A stretch of 64,000 nt of DNA from JBBTCX01 sp964494205 (GTDB lineage Bacteria; Planctomycetota; Phycisphaerae; UBA1845), in assembly GCA_964494205.1 (NCBI GenBank), contig CAZBRD010000015.1, positions 1 to 64,000 on the forward strand. The letters run 5' to 3'. The position numbers and the translations under genes were made by a program. Under the pieces are notes generated by a model. It saw only the letters and a list, made by a program, of their open reading frames with translations, had not been told where the DNA came from and made no database searches. Below are positions 44,751 to 52,395 of the stretch, piece by piece; the first letter of the stretch is position 1; every line of letters starts with the position of its first letter.

Positions 44751-44985
44751 TCAAGACAGGATTCTCAGATATCTTCCGATCATAGCCAGTCGGCGCATTG
44801 GCACTCGATTCGACAAACGCGCCGTCAACTTTCACGGCATGCTCGAACCTTGATCGACGACCGCGCGCTGGCGGTAGGACTCTTTATCGAACCGGGTGCG
44901 ACCGTCATGCCGCGCCTTTTCGTTGCCTTTGTGCGGGATCGCCGGCTTGATGCCGTGTGCACACAACCAGGCACCAATCCGTTGC
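44751..44985 (-). pseudogene. IS5-type transposase C-terminal remnant
   Basis: Minus-strand reading gives QRIGAWLCAHGIKPAIPHKG, then ARHDGRTRFDKESYRQRAVV, ending at a stop, and a shifted frame then continues RRLAMIGRYLRILS. This is the end of IS5/IS4-family DDE transposases (PxIPxK, Y-R-x-R and the last LAMI.RYLR). At least one frameshift and a stop separate the two parts. No inverted repeats or partner gene are seen. A dead fragment. Confidence 0.75.
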
Positions 44986-45413
44986 AAACTTTAGCCTTTA
45001 TGCGAACAAGTTCTCTGCTACGAAGTCATTCACTACGTCTGCCTCGAAATACTCGAAGAGGAGGCGTGAGCAATCGTCGTCGCCAAACCGAGACACGTGA
45101 CCGTTGCCATATCCGATGTGGCCGGTCGCACGATCGTATTCCATTGTCTGCATTACTACGAATTGGAACGGGCCTTCGACGCAACCATTGACGATGCAGG
45201 CAAATGCTTGATGCCCTGCCGATGCGGCTGGACATCGCTCGTTCCATTTCTTCGAAAACCACGCCGGCATACGGAAAAACGCGGTTAAACCTTTACTTCA
45301 GTCGGCGAGAGATGGAGTTTTGCGGGGTGAAAGTGGTAGTCTACCACATAAGTGCTAGCTCACAGCGTTCAGGCGGCTCGGCATAACACCTTGCTGGATA
45401 ACAATTTGCGAAC
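44986..45413. other. Gap left of second tRNA-half repeat
   Basis: 428 bp with opposite open frames (45097-45288 plus; 45270-44998 minus) that I cannot rank. The minus frame has some protein-like segments (TMEYDRATGHIGYGNGHVSR) but no good start. Possibly a remnant gene. A 15-bp palindrome at 45333 and the tRNA half at 45414 are described separately. Confidence 0.35.
45333..45347. repeat. GTGGTAG-T-CTACCAC palindrome, left of tRNA half
   Basis: 7-bp arms with a 1-nt centre, 67 bp left of the second tRNA-Gly half. Same core as the palindromes at 20195 and 45565. Confidence 0.75.
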
Positions 45414-45455
45414 AGCGGGCGAAGGGACTCGAACCCTCGACGTCCAGCTTGGGAA
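45414..45455 (-). repeat. tRNA-Gly(CCC) 3'-half, att-like direct repeat, copy 2
   Basis: Identical over 42 bp to 20024-20065. Sequence beyond it differs (right side: ccacc against tcgcc, with three of five bases equal). No tRNA 5' half is adjacent. The metal-efflux array starts 316 bp further on. Confidence 0.85.
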
Positions 45456-45564
45456 CCACCATTTGACTTCTTCCGAAAAGCTCGGAAAGCCTTTATTTGC
45501 AGCAGTTTAGCGACATTCGGCGTTTTCGCAAATCGTCGCATTTTGGCCCGTTTTGGAGCAAAAT

Positions 45565-45580
45565 GTGGTAGTACTACCAC
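45565..45580. repeat. Perfect 16-bp palindrome GTGGTAGTACTACCAC
   Basis: Located 110 bp right of the second tRNA half; the corresponding palindromes after the first half start 115 and 130 bp to its right. The similar layout suggests both regions derive from ends of one element type. Confidence 0.8.
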
Positions 45581-45770
45581 TTTTGGCATCGCCTTCCACC
45601 GCCTGCAACAAGTCGGTTTACGGGCCGCTGCAAGCCATCTACGCGCGGACCCAACGGAGACGACTAGGCCGAGAATTCCAACGGAGCCAATGTCACCCTC
45701 CACGAGAAACAAACCCCGCCAGCACACGGTGGTCGCTTCCCTTGATGTCCGAGCCGATGAAGGCTATAGA

Positions 45771-46169
45771 ATGTGCGTGATCATGCGATCCCCAGTGTTA
45801 GCTTTGGCGGCGATCGGCAGCTTCTTAGCGTGCCAGATGCTCTGTCTGGACGCCCGGGGCAAACAGCGCGTTTTTTCTTCTCACGACTCCAGGACTGCGG
45901 AATATGCCGGTTTCGACCCTTGCTGCGGCGGAACCAAGCAAGTACCAGCAAATTCGCCCGATGGTCCCGATTGTTGCTTAACGTGCTGTTGTAGCGGTGC
46001 CGTCGTGAGTCAATCGGTCACACTGGACCACCTGGCGTTCGAGATCATTCTCACGCTACCCTGGCCCATCCCGATTGATGACCTTGAGGTAGCACACAGC
46101 GCAACCAACCTGTTGATAAGCCTGCGCCCGCCCGAACCGTCTCTCCGCACGACCGTTCTACTCATCTGA
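45771..46169 (+). CDS. Small exported Cys-rich protein, first gene of metal array
   Basis: 132 residues from the ATG at 45771 (GAAGG before it). A signal-like start MRSPVLALAAIGSFLACQML is followed by Cys clusters (FDPCCGGTK, CCLTCCCSG) that could bind a soft metal. The C-terminal half is hydrophobic and ends PEPSLRTTVLLI. A similar end (PESTLPLLI) occurs in the 125-residue protein at 51913, and both genes stand just before efflux genes, so they look like paralogues. Not a named family to me. Expected in the periplasm. Confidence 0.6.
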   Translation: MCVIMRSPVLALAAIGSFLACQMLCLDARGKQRVFSSHDSRTAEYAGFDPCCGGTKQVPANSPDGPDCCLTCCCSGAVVSQSVTLDHLAFEIILTLPWPIPIDDLEVAHSATNLLISLRPPEPSLRTTVLLI

Positions 46170-46198
46170 TTCCCTGCACTTTCATGACCCACGCCGCA

Positions 46199-46218
46199 CG
46201 ATCCGCGATTGCGGATCG
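46199..46218. terminator. Possible terminator hairpin
   Basis: CGATCCGC-gatt-GCGGATCG, a perfect 8-bp stem with a 4-nt loop, 30 bp after the small Cys-rich gene, followed by a weakly T-rich stretch (aatttgttcgatcttt). It may limit read-through into the fusion-protein gene. Confidence 0.35.
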
Positions 46219-46325
46219 AAAGTAATTTGTTCGATCTTTGGGCTGCGCGTTCTTGCACTCTTATTATTGCGTAATCTTGCGATCACAGCCCTTCTGCTTG
46301 TTCTCATTGCAGCGAGAGGCCAACG

Positions 46326-48032
46326 ATGACAGACAAACTCGCCACCCATGATAACCCGCGGCGGTCTAGCGCTGACGTGTCCACTCCCGGACATCCGCGT
46401 CGGATACCGGAGACGATCGCGGGGTCGCTACCCACGCTCTTGGTGCTCGCCTGCCTGGCGGGGATCGCTTATTGGGGACACCACACCGGCTGGAAAGCGC
46501 CGAAATTCTCCGAAGTGTTCGGCACAACCAGCAAGCCAGAGGAGGAAGATTGGTGCGTTGAGCACGGAGTTCCTGATTCACGGTGCATCAAGTGCCACCC
46601 GGAACTGGCCGGCGAAAGCGGCGCCGATTGGTGCAAGGAGCACGGCGTTCCGGAATCCAAATGCACGATTTGTCACCCGGAGATCCTCACAAAGGGTGTT
46701 GCCGGAGATTGGTGCAGGGAGCACGGGGTTCCCGAAAGCAACTGCACGCTCTGCCATCCCGAGATTGCTGTGAAGGGATTGGCTCCGAAGGAACATCCCG
46801 ACGTTTCCGTCGTCGTAGCGAAGGACGAGACGGAGTCGAAGGGCGAACTCACCACGGCAAAAGTCGGACCACGCGTGAAGGATCCTTCGACGTGCCAAAC
46901 GCACGCGATGCGCGTACAGTTTGCCTCAGCGGCAAGCGTCGAAAAGGCCGGAGTCAAACTCGGCAGCGTGGTCGAGCGCCCGATGGCGGACACACTGACC
47001 GTTAACGCCGAGATCGATTACAACCGCACCAAGCTTGCGCAGGTTTCCAGCCGCGCCGCCGGTGTTGCTTGGTGGGTCGGTAAGGAAGTCGGCGACCGCG
47101 TCACCCGAGGCGAAATTCTCGCCCTGGTGGACTCCGCGGACATCGGACGAGCCAAAGCCGACCTCCTGCAAGCCGCGGCGAATCGGCACCTGCGTTCCCA
47201 GACCCTCGAACGAACGCGGAGTCTGAGCAATATCGCCCCGCAGGCCGAGCTTCAGGAGCATGAAGCGGCGCTACGCGAAGCCGAAATCCGGCTATTCAAT
47301 GCCCGCCAGGCATTGATCAACTTCGGCTTCGTGTTGAACCTGGATGGGCCGTCGGACATCCCGAACGAACGCGACCTGCAACTACTTGGCGTGCCGGAGA
47401 CGGTGCGTAAGAGTCTCGACGCCTCCAACGCCACGGCCAACCTGCTCCCCATTCCGGCCCCTTTGGATGGGGTCATCACCGCCCGGAATATCGTAGCCGG
47501 AGAAATCGTTGAGACGTCCAAGCCCTTGTTTACCTTGGCGGACACAAGTCGCTTATGGGTGATGATCGATGTCCCGCAAGCACTGGCGAATCGAGTCGCC
47601 CTCGGCCAGCGCGTTCGCTTCAGCCCCGAGCGGACCTCCGACGACGCCGCCTTGGGATCTATCGCATGGATCAGCACGGCGGTCGATGACCAAACGCGAA
47701 CAATCAAGGTCCGTGCGGACGTGGACAACAGCGAAGGTCGCTTGCGTGCCGGTATGTTCGGCCAAGCCGCGATCACAATCCGCGAATCGCCCACGGCGAT
47801 CGCCGTCCCAGACGAGGCGGTCCAATGGGAAGGCTGTTGTCACCTGGTCTTTGTGCGGCTTTCCGAGGAGATATTCCAGCCGCGGAAAATCAGGGTCGGA
47901 GCACGCAGCGGCGGGTTCACCGAGGTTTTGGTCGGCGCGGTACCGGGCGAGGTTGTTGCCACGACAGGTAGTCACGTTCTGAAATCCGAGATTCTCAAGA
48001 GCAACCTCGGGGCCGGCTGCACCTGCGAGTAG
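46326..48032 (+). CDS. RND membrane-fusion protein (CzcB/CusB-like) with N-terminal Cys/His repeats
   Basis: 568 residues. A membrane anchor lies at about 33-50. Three copies of DWCxEHGVPxSxCxxCHPE follow at 75-93, 101-119 and 128-146, each with three Cys and two His. A CxxCH string in each copy could also take a c-type haem. The fusion-protein body starts near residue 195: barrel-sandwich and alpha-hairpin regions (AQVSSRAAGVAWWVGKEVGD, ITARNIVAGEIVETS) and a C-terminal FVRLSEEIFQPRKIRVG. It links inner-membrane pump to outer-membrane factor and may present metal to the pump through the N-terminal repeats (inference). GAGAGG precedes the ATG; the pump gene starts 12 bp after the stop. Confidence 0.92.
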   Translation: MTDKLATHDNPRRSSADVSTPGHPRRIPETIAGSLPTLLVLACLAGIAYWGHHTGWKAPKFSEVFGTTSKPEEEDWCVEHGVPDSRCIKCHPELAGESGADWCKEHGVPESKCTICHPEILTKGVAGDWCREHGVPESNCTLCHPEIAVKGLAPKEHPDVSVVVAKDETESKGELTTAKVGPRVKDPSTCQTHAMRVQFASAASVEKAGVKLGSVVERPMADTLTVNAEIDYNRTKLAQVSSRAAGVAWWVGKEVGDRVTRGEILALVDSADIGRAKADLLQAAANRHLRSQTLERTRSLSNIAPQAELQEHEAALREAEIRLFNARQALINFGFVLNLDGPSDIPNERDLQLLGVPETVRKSLDASNATANLLPIPAPLDGVITARNIVAGEIVETSKPLFTLADTSRLWVMIDVPQALANRVALGQRVRFSPERTSDDAALGSIAWISTAVDDQTRTIKVRADVDNSEGRLRAGMFGQAAITIRESPTAIAVPDEAVQWEGCCHLVFVRLSEEIFQPRKIRVGARSGGFTEVLVGAVPGEVVATTGSHVLKSEILKSNLGAGCTCE

Positions 48033-48044
48033 TGGAGCAAGCAA

Positions 48045-51000
48045 ATGTTCCTGAACTGGCTGATTAACTGGTCGCTATCCCATCGCTGGCTCGTGCTCGG
48101 CTCGTTTGCGACCTTCCTCGTGCTCGGGATGCTCGCCGCGGCTCACCTGAATATCGATGCCTTTCCCGACACGACCCCCGTGCAGGTACAGATCAACACC
48201 GTTGCTCCCGCGCTCAGCCCGGAGGAAGTCGAGAGACAGATTACGATGCCCATCGAGCAGGCCATCAGCGGTCTACCCGACTTGGTCAATGTTCGCTCCA
48301 TTTCCAAGTTCGGTCTATCGCAGGTGGTCGTGACCTTCGAGGATCGGGTGGAAATCTACTTCGCCCGCCGGCTGGTGAGCGAGCGACTTGGCACGGTCGA
48401 ACTTCCTGCCGGTATCGAGCGGCCCGAAATGGGACCGGTGGCTACGGGTCTGGGCGAGGTCTTTCACTACATCGTAACCTCCGACACACGCGACCTTACC
48501 GAGTTGCGGACGATTCAGGACTGGGTCATCAAGCCCGCGCTGCGGACGGTGCCGGGCGTGGCGGAGATCAACAGCTGGGGCGGTTTTGAGAAACAGTACC
48601 AAGTCCGCATCGACCCGACACGCTTGATCAAGTTCGGGCTCTCCTACGACGAGGTCATCGAGGCCATCGAGTCCAACAATCTGAATGCCGGCGGAGGAAG
48701 CGTCGCCGCGAGCGGCGCCATGCAGCTCGTCCAAGGGATAGGCCGAGTAACCAACCTTGATCAAATCGGCGACATCGTCATCAAAGCCAAGGACGGCGTG
48801 CCCGTGCACGTGCATGATGTGGGCGACCTCGAAATCGGAGCAGAAATCCGGCGAGGCGCGGTGAGCTACGGCGGCAGGGGCGAAGCCGTGCTCGGCTTGG
48901 GCTTCATGCTGATCGGCCAAAACACCCATGAAGTCACTACTCGGCTCAAGGAGAAGCTGGAGGAGGTCAAGGCGAATCTGCCGCCCGACGTTTGGGTCGA
49001 GGCGGTCTACGATCGCACAGAGCTAGTCGATCACGTCATCGACACGGTCCGCAAAAACCTCTTCGAGGGCGGGCTCTTCGTCATTGCGATCCTGTTCATG
49101 TTTCTGGGGAACCTGCGAGCCGGACTGATCGTCGCCCTGGCCATCCCTCTCTCCATGCTGTTTGCCTTTTCGGGCATGCTTCAGTTTGCAATCGCCGGAA
49201 GTTTGATGAGTTTGGGTGCCATCGACTTCGGCCTCGTGGTGGACAGCGCGGTCATTCAAATCGAGAACGCTACGCGGCACATCGCTCACGACCGCCGTAA
49301 ACGCAAGCTGATCGACGTAGTGCGTGACGCGGTGATCGAGGTTCGGAAACCGACAATGTTCGGCGAATTGATCATCATGTTGGTATACGTCCCGATCCTG
49401 ACGTTGGAAGGTGTTGAGGGCAAACTCTTTCGACCGATGGCGCTGACCGTCATTTTCGCGCTCGCAGGATCCTTGATTCTGTCAGTCACGCTCATTCCGG
49501 TGCTGGCCAGCATGATCCTTCCACGCCGCCTGGAAGAGCGCGATCCGCTCCTGGTTCGGATTTCTGCATGGTTGTATCGCCCTGTACTGCGGACGGTCAT
49601 GCGAAACAACTACGCCACGATCGGTGTCGCCGTTTGCGCACTCATGGCCACCCTCATTGTGGCCCGAGGGCTCGGCTCGGAGTTCATTCCGCGACTTTCC
49701 GAAGAAGCCATCGTCGTCAACGTGATTCGACTCGCGGGAACTGATCTGAGCGAATCCGTGCGCTACAACACGCAAATGGAGCGGGCGATTCTGGCCGCCC
49801 TCCCCGATGAGGTACGCCACGTCTGGAGTCGCATCGGCACGGCCGAGGTCGCCACGGATCCGATGGGGGTTGAGCTAACGGACATTTTTGTTTCCCTTCA
49901 GCCTCGATCTCGTTGGAAAAAGGCCTCAAACCAAGCGGAACTCGTAGCCCTGATCCAAAGGGAACTTCGAGACATGCCCGGGCAACGCATCGCCATGACC
50001 CAACCGATTGAGATGCGGATGAACGAGATGATTGCCGGCGCCCGTGGCGACGTGGCCATGAAGCTCTACGGCGATGATTTCGACGTGCTGGTTCAGAAGG
50101 CAAACGAAGTCGGGGCGATTCTCGGTTCCATCCAAGGGGCGGCCGACCTGAGCACCGAGCAGTTGACCGGTCAACCGGTTCTCCAGATTCGCGTGGATCA
50201 GGAAGCGCTTGCCCGCTACGGCGTGCCTGCGAGGGCGGTCATGCAGCTTGTCGAATCCATCGGGACGAAGACCCTCGGCGAAGTCGTCGAAGGACAGCTT
50301 CGCTTTCCACTCGTGGCCCGGCTTCCCGATTCCGCCAGGCAAGATGCGGAGTCGATCGGTCGCATTCTACTTTCCACAGCCAACGGCCAGCGCATTCCGC
50401 TCGCAAACCTCACGCACATCGAGGAAGTCGAAGGTCCCTCGACCATTCTGCGCGAGTGGGGCCAGCGACGCACTACTGTGCAAGTCAATGTGCGCGGCCG
50501 CGACGTGGTCAGCTATGTGGCCGAGGCTCAGAGTAAGATCGCAGCGGGGGTCTCGCTGCCATCAGGCCGCTATCGCATCGAGTGGGGCGGCCAGTTTGAA
50601 CACTTCGAAAGGGCTCGCAATCGCCTTATGATCGTGGTCCCTGTCGTGCTGGCGATGATCTTCGTGCTCCTCTATATTACCTACAACCGGGTCGTGGATG
50701 CGCTTCGCGTGTTCACGGGCATTCCCTTTGCAGCCGTCGGCGGCGTCGCCGCCTTGTGGCTCCGCGACATGCCTTTTTCGATTTCGGCAGGCGTTGGGTT
50801 CATCGCGTTGTCCGGCGTTGCCGTTCTCGGCGACATGGTGCTTGTCTCTTACGTCCGGCAACTACTGGCACGCGGCTCCACGCTGCGTGAAGCCATTCAC
50901 GACGCCGCCTTGACACGACTGCGGCCTGTGTTGATGACTGCCCTTGTCGCTTCGCTCGGATTCCTTCCGATGGCCGTGAGTGCAGGGGTCGGCGCCGAAG

Positions 51001-51209
51001 TTCAGCGACCACTGGCGACGGTGGTCATCGGCGGAGTGATCAGCAGCACCTTGCTCACCTTATTGGTCTTGCCGGCCATTTACCTCGTTTTTGGCGCCTC
51101 TGCGGCTCGCCGGCGTGGGCAGGCAGTAGGCGATAACTCCGTTGGAAGCGTCGTCGTGGAACGCCCAGAGGCAGAATCCGCGACGTTGGTTGGTGTGGTT
51201 GATTCTTAA
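48045..51209 (+). CDS. Heavy-metal RND efflux pump (CzcA/CusA family), pump 1
   Basis: 1054 residues with the RND layout: TM1 at about 15-33, periplasmic porter domain 1, TM2-6, second half in tandem. The TM4 proton-relay motif reads AIDFGLVVDSAVIQIEN, with both essential Asp residues and the Glu (DFGxxxDSA form), so it is a divalent-cation exporter of the HME group, type uncertain. Start of the first half: DTTPVQVQINTVAPALSPEE. Takes metal from the periplasm or cytoplasm and passes it to the fusion protein upstream (12 bp) and the outer-membrane factor at 52396. A lipoprotein with the same Cys/His repeats follows 10 bp after its stop. Confidence 0.94.
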   Translation: MFLNWLINWSLSHRWLVLGSFATFLVLGMLAAAHLNIDAFPDTTPVQVQINTVAPALSPEEVERQITMPIEQAISGLPDLVNVRSISKFGLSQVVVTFEDRVEIYFARRLVSERLGTVELPAGIERPEMGPVATGLGEVFHYIVTSDTRDLTELRTIQDWVIKPALRTVPGVAEINSWGGFEKQYQVRIDPTRLIKFGLSYDEVIEAIESNNLNAGGGSVAASGAMQLVQGIGRVTNLDQIGDIVIKAKDGVPVHVHDVGDLEIGAEIRRGAVSYGGRGEAVLGLGFMLIGQNTHEVTTRLKEKLEEVKANLPPDVWVEAVYDRTELVDHVIDTVRKNLFEGGLFVIAILFMFLGNLRAGLIVALAIPLSMLFAFSGMLQFAIAGSLMSLGAIDFGLVVDSAVIQIENATRHIAHDRRKRKLIDVVRDAVIEVRKPTMFGELIIMLVYVPILTLEGVEGKLFRPMALTVIFALAGSLILSVTLIPVLASMILPRRLEERDPLLVRISAWLYRPVLRTVMRNNYATIGVAVCALMATLIVARGLGSEFIPRLSEEAIVVNVIRLAGTDLSESVRYNTQMERAILAALPDEVRHVWSRIGTAEVATDPMGVELTDIFVSLQPRSRWKKASNQAELVALIQRELRDMPGQRIAMTQPIEMRMNEMIAGARGDVAMKLYGDDFDVLVQKANEVGAILGSIQGAADLSTEQLTGQPVLQIRVDQEALARYGVPARAVMQLVESIGTKTLGEVVEGQLRFPLVARLPDSARQDAESIGRILLSTANGQRIPLANLTHIEEVEGPSTILREWGQRRTTVQVNVRGRDVVSYVAEAQSKIAAGVSLPSGRYRIEWGGQFEHFERARNRLMIVVPVVLAMIFVLLYITYNRVVDALRVFTGIPFAAVGGVAALWLRDMPFSISAGVGFIALSGVAVLGDMVLVSYVRQLLARGSTLREAIHDAALTRLRPVLMTALVASLGFLPMAVSAGVGAEVQRPLATVVIGGVISSTLLTLLVLPAIYLVFGASAARRRGQAVGDNSVGSVVVERPEAESATLVGVVDS

Positions 51210-51219
51210 GGAGACAACG

Positions 51220-51585
51220 ATGAATTGTATGAAGAAGTTCTCTGCTTTCTTTGTCCCCGGCATGTTTGCTCTGTCATTGATCGTGGCGGGTTGCGAAAAA
51301 AAGGCCACGGAGAAGCCGCCCGCCACGGGGGGCTCTACGACGCAGCCCCAGGCGAAAGAGAAACCGAAGGAGCCGCTGATCAAGAAGCAGGAGATTGCAG
51401 ATTGGTGTCCGGAGCATGGAGTGCCGGAGTCAATTTGCACGCGATGCAATCCGGCGCTCGTCGAGGGCTTCAAGAGCAAAGGCGACTGGTGCAAGCAGCA
51501 TGATCTGCCGGAGTCGCAATGCCTTCAATGCCATCCGGAGCTCAAGGAGAAGTTCGAGGCCATGAAGCCGAAAGGCCAGGGCTAG
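51220..51585 (+). CDS. Lipoprotein with two Cys/His repeats
   Basis: 121 residues; AAGGAGACAACG precedes the ATG. The lipobox IVAGC puts the lipidated Cys at residue 25. After a Pro/Lys-rich spacer come two copies of the repeat DWCxxHxxPESxCxxCxP at 61-79 and 89-107; the second reads DWCKQHDLPESQCLQCHPE with CxxCH, the first has CxxCN instead. The same unit occurs three times in the fusion protein at 46326. Placed behind pump 1 in one transcript, it may serve as a metal chaperone or sponge in the periplasm. The start at 51142 is less likely because the lipobox fits only the later ATG. Confidence 0.88.
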   Translation: MNCMKKFSAFFVPGMFALSLIVAGCEKKATEKPPATGGSTTQPQAKEKPKEPLIKKQEIADWCPEHGVPESICTRCNPALVEGFKSKGDWCKQHDLPESQCLQCHPELKEKFEAMKPKGQG

Positions 51586-51693
51586 TGCTCCGTCGCACCT
51601 TAATCTACGGGTGCCGGACAGGGCTTTTCCGAGCCGCGACCGTAAGGGAGCGGATGGTCGCCACTCGAAGTTATAGCTGCGACGGAGCACTAG
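51582..51693. repeat. Palindrome-ended 112-bp MITE-like element
   Basis: CTAGTGCTCCGTCGCA (51582-51597) and its exact inverse (51678-51693) frame 80 bp containing ccgtaagggagcgg. The left arm overlaps the stop codon of the lipoprotein gene (51583-51585), so insertion took place at its very end. I recall similar segments in Planctomycete genomes but cannot confirm copy number here. Non-coding. Confidence 0.65.
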
Positions 51694-51912
51694 TCGGGGG
51701 CTAAACGTGGACAGGGCTGGTGAGCTCCCGATGTGACTCGGTGCTGCGCCACGCAGGACAAGGCAGAAGCGGATGGGGTATTTTGGGGGCCGGAAGCCGT
51801 ATCCTCGGCGGTTCAGAATGTTGCCCCCGAGATACATGGCAGGCATCCAATAGGCCGATAGAATCGAAACCCCCTTGCAGGGCGGCCCTATTGAGGCTAG
51901 AAATCGACCAGA

Positions 51913-52290
51913 ATGACTCGCCGTGCGTGGACAATCTTCTTTCCGGTTTGGGCACTGGTGTTGCTCCCTGCGCTATGCACCGCAGGTGTCATGACGCACG
52001 CGTGCGAACCGCACGGATCGCAGCAACCGGCACATCAACCTGGCGAAAGTGATCATGGCTGTCCGCATGAATCCGACTGCTCCCAGGATCCTTGTAGCAC
52101 GTTGACCGCCCGGAATGAAGGCGAAGACTCCCATGCCCAGGTATTGGCGGTTACGGTGGTCTTTCTGACCGTGGGTCTGCCGCATGGTGACCAAGTCCAG
52201 CACCGCGACCCATTGCACGCGTTCCCCCTCCTGAGCTTGGCGCTGCCAAACCTGCCTTGTCCTGAAAGCACCTTGCCGCTTCTGATCTGA
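51913..52290 (+). CDS. Small exported His/Cys-rich protein before the OMF gene
   Basis: 125 residues. A signal-like N-terminus (TIFFPVWALVLLPALCTAG) leads into a His/Cys/Asp-rich stretch (HACEPHGSQQPAHQPGESDH, GCPHESDCSQDPC) suited to metal binding, then a hydrophobic part (AQVLAVTVVFLTVG) and the end PESTLPLLI. The end matches that of the protein at 45771 (PSLRTTVLLI), so they appear to be related pieces of the efflux locus. No named family. It has no clear ribosome binding site; the promoter probably lies in the 327 bp before it. Confidence 0.6.
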   Translation: MTRRAWTIFFPVWALVLLPALCTAGVMTHACEPHGSQQPAHQPGESDHGCPHESDCSQDPCSTLTARNEGEDSHAQVLAVTVVFLTVGLPHGDQVQHRDPLHAFPLLSLALPNLPCPESTLPLLI

Positions 52291-52395
52291 TTCTGACCTA
52301 CTGTCGACTCGTCCACCCCTGTCGCAAACGCAATCGGCAGGGTATGCCCGAACGCGCTGCGCGCGGGTCACGTTGTTTTTCCAGGAAGGATTAGC

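Larger units (their letters stand above)
20024..45455. mobile_element. Candidate genomic island between tRNA-Gly half repeats
   Basis: The 25.4 kb bounded by the two identical 42-bp tRNA-Gly halves has features of accessory DNA: several gene remnants (AbgB-like, SdaA-like, IS5-type), an internally deleted IS21 element, and unconnected cargo genes. A broken integrase lies just outside the left repeat. No intact tRNA-Gly is present at either end, so this is not a simple single insertion; the repeats could mark successive insertions or deletions at the same target. Whether the whole segment ever moved as one unit is uncertain. Confidence 0.35.

Noticed and set aside
45341..45727. A 128-residue minus-strand protein
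   Set aside because: It is read through the tRNA half (GSQAGRRGFESLRPLFA), a well-known kind of false gene.
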